From ZC4RG30 sp964455685 (GTDB taxonomy: Bacteria; Pseudomonadota; Gammaproteobacteria; Steroidobacterales; Steroidobacteraceae): DNA of 7,482 nt. Positions 4,762-7,482 of the stretch are shown in pieces (positions within the stretch are counted from its first letter, which is position 1; each line of letters begins with the position of its first letter). The notes beneath the pieces were generated by a model that made no database searches, was not told the origin of the DNA, and saw only the letters and a program-made list of their open reading frames with translations. Location of the stretch: assembly GCA_964455685.1 (NCBI GenBank), contig CAYVZE010000098.1:1-7482 (forward strand), written 5' to 3'. The position numbers were made by a program, and so were the translations under genes.

Positions 4762-5598
4762 TTCGAGTTCACCAAGATGCATGGCGCGGGCAACGACGTC
4801 ATCGTGCTCGAGGCGCCGGCATCCGGACTGCCGTTCACGCCCGCCCACTGGCGCGCACTCGGCGACCGCCACCGCGGCATCGGCTTCGACCAGGCCATGG
4901 TGCTGGAGCCGCCGCGCCGCGACGGCTTCGCCGCCTACTACCGCATCTTCAATGCCGACGGCAGCGAAGTGGAACAGTGCGGCAACGGCGCGCGCTGCGT
5001 GGTGGAGTACCTGCGCCGGCGCGGCGTGGTGCGCGATGGACGGCTGCGGCTCGACAGCCCGGCAGGCCCCATCGAGGCCGAGGTGGATGCCGCCGGCGCC
5101 ATCGCCGTGGACATGGGCGAACCGGACTTCTCGCCCGCGGCAGTGGCCTTCGACACCGACGGCCAGCCCGGGCCGCACTTCCACATCGACCTGCCTTCGG
5201 GCCGCGTGCAGTTCGCCATCGCCTCGATGGGCAACCCGCACGCCGTGCTCGACGTACCGGATGTCGCCACCGCGCCGGTGAACGAACTCGGTCCCGTGCT
5301 CGAGCACCATCCGCGCTTCAGGAACCGCGTCAACGTCGGCTTCCGCCACATTGTCGACCGCGGGCACATCGACCTGCGCGTGTTCGAGCGCGGCGCAGGC
5401 GAGACGCTGGCCTGCGGCACCGGCGCCTGCGCCGCGGTGGCCACCGGCATCCTCACTGGATTGCTCGGCAACCAGGTGGCGGTGAAGCTGCCCGGCGGCA
5501 CGTTGAACGTGCGCTGGCAGGGTCCCGGCCATCATCTTTGGCTCGCAGGTCCCGCTGAAGTATCTTTCACCGGCCGTTTCGAATTACCACGAGTGTAG
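4756..5598 (+). CDS. dapF: Diaminopimelate epimerase
   Basis: DapF is a cofactor-independent cytoplasmic enzyme that converts LL- to meso-diaminopimelate, needed for lysine and peptidoglycan. The 280-residue length is normal. The N-terminus FTKMHGAGNDVIVLE, GIGFDQAMVLEPP (41-53) and both catalytic-cysteine motifs are present: Cys75 in EVEQCGNGARC and Cys220 in ETLACGTGACAA (E. coli Cys73 and Cys217). NPHAVL and NRVNVGF, also typical, lie between them. The gene starts 35 bases after algR and is followed closely by DUF484 and xerC, an order conserved in many gammaproteobacteria. No good Shine-Dalgarno is visible, and a small inverted repeat overlaps the start codon. Confidence 0.97.
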   Translation: MQFEFTKMHGAGNDVIVLEAPASGLPFTPAHWRALGDRHRGIGFDQAMVLEPPRRDGFAAYYRIFNADGSEVEQCGNGARCVVEYLRRRGVVRDGRLRLDSPAGPIEAEVDAAGAIAVDMGEPDFSPAAVAFDTDGQPGPHFHIDLPSGRVQFAIASMGNPHAVLDVPDVATAPVNELGPVLEHHPRFRNRVNVGFRHIVDRGHIDLRVFERGAGETLACGTGACAAVATGILTGLLGNQVAVKLPGGTLNVRWQGPGHHLWLAGPAEVSFTGRFELPRV

Positions 5599-5605
5599 CC
5601 ACCCC

Positions 5606-6301
5606 ATGACCACTTCCACCGCGCCCGCCGACGCCGCACTGACCGATGAGGACATCGCCGGCTGGCTGCGCGCGAACCCGGACTTCTTCCAGCGCAATGG
5701 CGAGCTGCTGGCCACGCTGCGCGTGCCGCATGCCACCGGCGGCGCGGTATCCCTGATCGAACGCCAGATCGAGGTGCTGCGCGAGAAGAACCAGACCGCC
5801 GACGCGCGCTTCCAGGAACTGGTCGGCATCGCGCGCGCCAACGAGCAGCTGGCCGAGCGCATCCATCGCTTCACCCGCCGGCTGATGCGTGCCCCCACGC
5901 GCCGTGCCATCCTCACGCAGATCGAACAGGGCATGCGCGAGGACTTCGACGTCACGCCCACGGTGCTGATCCTGTTCGGAACCCGGGCCGACGCCGACGT
6001 CGGCCTGCGCTTCGTGCGCCAGGTGCCGGCGGAGGATCCCAACCTCGCCGGCTTCGACTCGCTGTTCGCCTCCGGCAAGCCGCGCTGCGGGCAGATCCGC
6101 GACACGCTGCGCGAGTTCCTGTTCGGGCCCGACGATGCGGCCAGCGTGGGATCGGTGGCGCTGGTGCCGCTGGTGGACGACAAGCCCATCGGGCTGCTGG
6201 CGCTGGGCAGCCTCAACAGCCAGCGCTTCCACCCGGGCATGAGCACGGACTTCCTCGCGCGCCTGGGTGAGATCATCACCGATGCGCTGGCGCGCGACTG
6301 A
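5606..6301 (+). CDS. DUF484 family protein (YigA-like)
   Basis: This 231-residue cytoplasmic protein has the DUF484 N-terminal signature IAGWLRANPDFFQRNGELLATLRVPH, split here as IAGWLRANPDFF and LATLRVPH, followed by SLIERQIEVLREKN, a helical stretch likely to form a coiled coil (about 50-80). The C-terminal half (about 95-230) looks like a GAF-type fold, with FGPDDAASVGSVALVPL and GLLALGS. Members sit between dapF and xerC in many gammaproteobacteria; their function is not established to my knowledge. The gene starts seven bases after dapF with only a weak Shine-Dalgarno, suggesting translational coupling. Its TGA stop lies in the loop of a perfect 13-bp inverted repeat, and it shares its reading frame with xerC. 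Confidence 0.92.
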   Translation: MTTSTAPADAALTDEDIAGWLRANPDFFQRNGELLATLRVPHATGGAVSLIERQIEVLREKNQTADARFQELVGIARANEQLAERIHRFTRRLMRAPTRRAILTQIEQGMREDFDVTPTVLILFGTRADADVGLRFVRQVPAEDPNLAGFDSLFASGKPRCGQIRDTLREFLFGPDDAASVGSVALVPLVDDKPIGLLALGSLNSQRFHPGMSTDFLARLGEIITDALARD

Positions 6302-6316
6302 CATCGCGCGCCAGCG
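6285..6316 (+). repeat. Perfect 13-bp inverted repeat around the DUF484 stop codon
   Basis: CGCTGGCGCGCGA (6285-6297) and TCGCGCGCCAGCG (6304-6316) are exact complements around the six-base loop CTGACA, which contains the DUF484 TGA (6299-6301). The stem ends nine bases before the xerC GTG. No T tract follows, so this is not a classical intrinsic terminator. It might affect message stability or couple xerC translation to DUF484 translation. Confidence 0.75.
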
Positions 6317-6325
6317 GGCGCGGCC

Positions 6326-7267
6326 GTGAGCCCTGCAGCCGACGCCGCGCGCCGGGCGTTCCTGGAGCGCCTGACGCAGGAACGCAACCTCTCGCCCCAC
6401 ACCCGCCTCGCCTACTCGCGCGACCTCGCGCGCCTGGCGGCATGGTGCGACGCGCAGCAGATCCCCGACTGGACCAGGCTCGACCACGGCCATGTGCGGC
6501 AGTTCGCCGCGCAATCGCATGCGAAAGGCCTGGGCCCGAAGAGCGTGCAGCGGCTGCTGTCGGCGCTGCGCTCGTTTTTCACCTTCCTGCAGCGCGAGGG
6601 ACTGGCCGCGCGCAACCCCGCCACCGACGTGCGCGCCCCCAAGGCGCCGCGCCGCCTGCCCCGCACCATCGACGCCGACCTGATGCAGCGGGTGCTGGAG
6701 CCCGGCGGGGAAGGCTCCGCCGCCGAGGGGGACGGCGACCCGCTGCTGGCCCTGCGCGACCAGGCCATCATGGAGCTGCTGTACTCCTCCGGCCTGCGCC
6801 TGTCGGAGCTGGTGGGCCTCGACCTCGACTCCATCGACCTGGCCGACCGGCTGGTCACCGTGCACGGCAAGGGCAGCAAGACCCGCGTGGTGCCCGTGGG
6901 CAGCAAGGCCGTGGAGGCCATCCGGCGCTGGCTGGCCGAGCGCAGCACCCTGGCCCCGGCGCAGGAGCCGGCGCTGTTCGTGGGCCGCAACGGGCGGCGA
7001 CTGGGCGCCCGGGCCGTGCAGCTGCGCCTGGCGGCCCATGCCCGCCGCCAGGGGCTGCCGGTGCACCTGCACCCCCACCTGTTCCGGCACTCCTTCGCCA
7101 CCCACCTGCTGGAGTCCAGCCACGACCTGCGCGGGGTGCAGGAGCTGCTGGGCCACGCCAACCTGGCCACCACGCAGGTCTACACTCACCTTGATTTCCA
7201 GCACCTGGCCCACATCTACGACCAGGCGCACCCCCGCGCACGCCGCGGCCGACGTGGCGGCGGCTGA
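6326..7267 (+). CDS. xerC: Tyrosine recombinase XerC
   Basis: XerC acts with XerD at the dif site to resolve chromosome dimers at division. The 313-residue protein has an N-terminal SAM-like core-binding domain (about 5-95; NLSPHTRLAYSRDLARL, KSVQRLLSALRSFFTFL) and a C-terminal catalytic domain (about 115-300). All catalytic residues are visible: Arg158 (SSGLRLSEL), Lys182 (HGKGSKTR), His251 and Arg254 (HLFRHSFATHLLE), His277 (LLGHANLATT) and the nucleophile Tyr286 (VYTHLD). A short Gly/Asp/Glu-rich insert (about 127-138) makes the linker region slightly longer than in E. coli XerC (298 residues), and the C-terminus ends in a basic RARRGRRGGG tail. The GTG at 6326 is the only plausible start but lacks a clear Shine-Dalgarno. 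Position after dapF-DUF484 and before hslV favours XerC over XerD. Confidence 0.96.
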   Translation: MSPAADAARRAFLERLTQERNLSPHTRLAYSRDLARLAAWCDAQQIPDWTRLDHGHVRQFAAQSHAKGLGPKSVQRLLSALRSFFTFLQREGLAARNPATDVRAPKAPRRLPRTIDADLMQRVLEPGGEGSAAEGDGDPLLALRDQAIMELLYSSGLRLSELVGLDLDSIDLADRLVTVHGKGSKTRVVPVGSKAVEAIRRWLAERSTLAPAQEPALFVGRNGRRLGARAVQLRLAAHARRQGLPVHLHPHLFRHSFATHLLESSHDLRGVQELLGHANLATTQVYTHLDFQHLAHIYDQAHPRARRGRRGGG

Positions 7268-7286
7268 ACCCCACCCCGGACACCCG

Positions 7287-7482
7287 ATGATCGAGACATT
7301 CGACCCCCACAGCACCACCATCCTCGCGGTCCGACGCGACGGCAGGATCGCCCTCGGCGGCGACGGCCAGGTCACGCTCGGCAACACCGTGATGAAGGGC
7401 AATGCCCGCAAGGTGCGCAAGCTCTATGACGGCAAGGTGCTGGCGGGCTTCGCCGGCGGCACGGCCGATGCCTTCACGCTGT
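7287..7482 (+). CDS. hslV: ATP-dependent protease subunit HslV, 5' part only
   Basis: HslV (ClpQ) is the proteasome-like peptidase of the HslUV complex, an N-terminal threonine hydrolase. The window contains 65 codons before the edge. The string TTILAVRRDG followed by DGQVTLGNTVMKGNARKVRKLY and FAGGTADAFTL is diagnostic. The catalytic threonine is the first of the TT pair at residue 10, so nine residues (MIETFDPHS) must be removed first; E. coli HslV needs only loss of Met. The ATG at 7287 is the only start available and has no good Shine-Dalgarno. The gene begins 19 bases after xerC and presumably hslU follows outside the window. Confidence 0.95.
   Translation, partial: MIETFDPHSTTILAVRRDGRIALGGDGQVTLGNTVMKGNARKVRKLYDGKVLAGFAGGTADAFTL

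Noticed and set aside
5567..7420. Long minus-strand open frame (617 codons) opposite DUF484, xerC and hslV
   Set aside because: It is a shadow of three well-supported genes and has low-complexity composition without any motif.

Overview
This is a high-GC chromosomal segment (roughly two thirds G+C by eye) that looks like ordinary gammaproteobacterial core genome. The order dapF - DUF484 - xerC - hslV, an algZ/algR-type two-component pair, and ubiK divergent from a PII-amtB operon together suggest the Xanthomonadales/Lysobacterales side of the Gammaproteobacteria. That placement rests on remembered synteny and protein resemblance and has not been tested by a search. I see no mobile element, CRISPR array, tRNA or rRNA.

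Left part (1-2340): ubiK (ubiquinone-biosynthesis accessory factor) lies on the minus strand. It is divergent from a two-gene nitrogen operon, a PII signalling protein (glnK-like) followed by the ammonium channel amtB. The 242-bp divergent region holds a 17-bp NtrC-type dyad, a second weaker NtrC-like site 44 bp further on, and a near-consensus sigma-54 promoter with correct GG/GC spacing. A strong intrinsic terminator follows amtB. The surprise is the PII protein. It is 95 residues rather than the usual 112, and the missing 17 residues come precisely from the T-loop, which contacts AmtB, NtrB and GlnD and supplies a ligand for 2-oxoglutarate/Mg binding. The B-loop also has Thr where PII normally has Lys90. 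AmtB, by contrast, keeps every pore residue I can identify and the conserved C-terminal tail. So the operon keeps its classical nitrogen control logic while the sensor lacks its classical output arm. This is the most interesting item in the window.

Middle part (2341-4755): a secreted DUF4124-family protein is preceded by a CRP-like palindrome at exactly class II spacing from a possible -10. Next comes an AlgZ/LytS-family membrane histidine kinase with its AlgR/LytTR response regulator, six bases apart and the second starting with GTG.

Right part (4756-7482): dapF (lysine and peptidoglycan precursor synthesis), a DUF484 protein, xerC (dimer-resolving tyrosine recombinase) and the 5' end of hslV (protease subunit, cut by the window edge) follow with short gaps and probably form one transcription unit. 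A perfect 13-bp inverted repeat surrounds the DUF484 stop codon just before xerC, and the two genes share a reading frame. A smaller hairpin could cover the dapF start codon.
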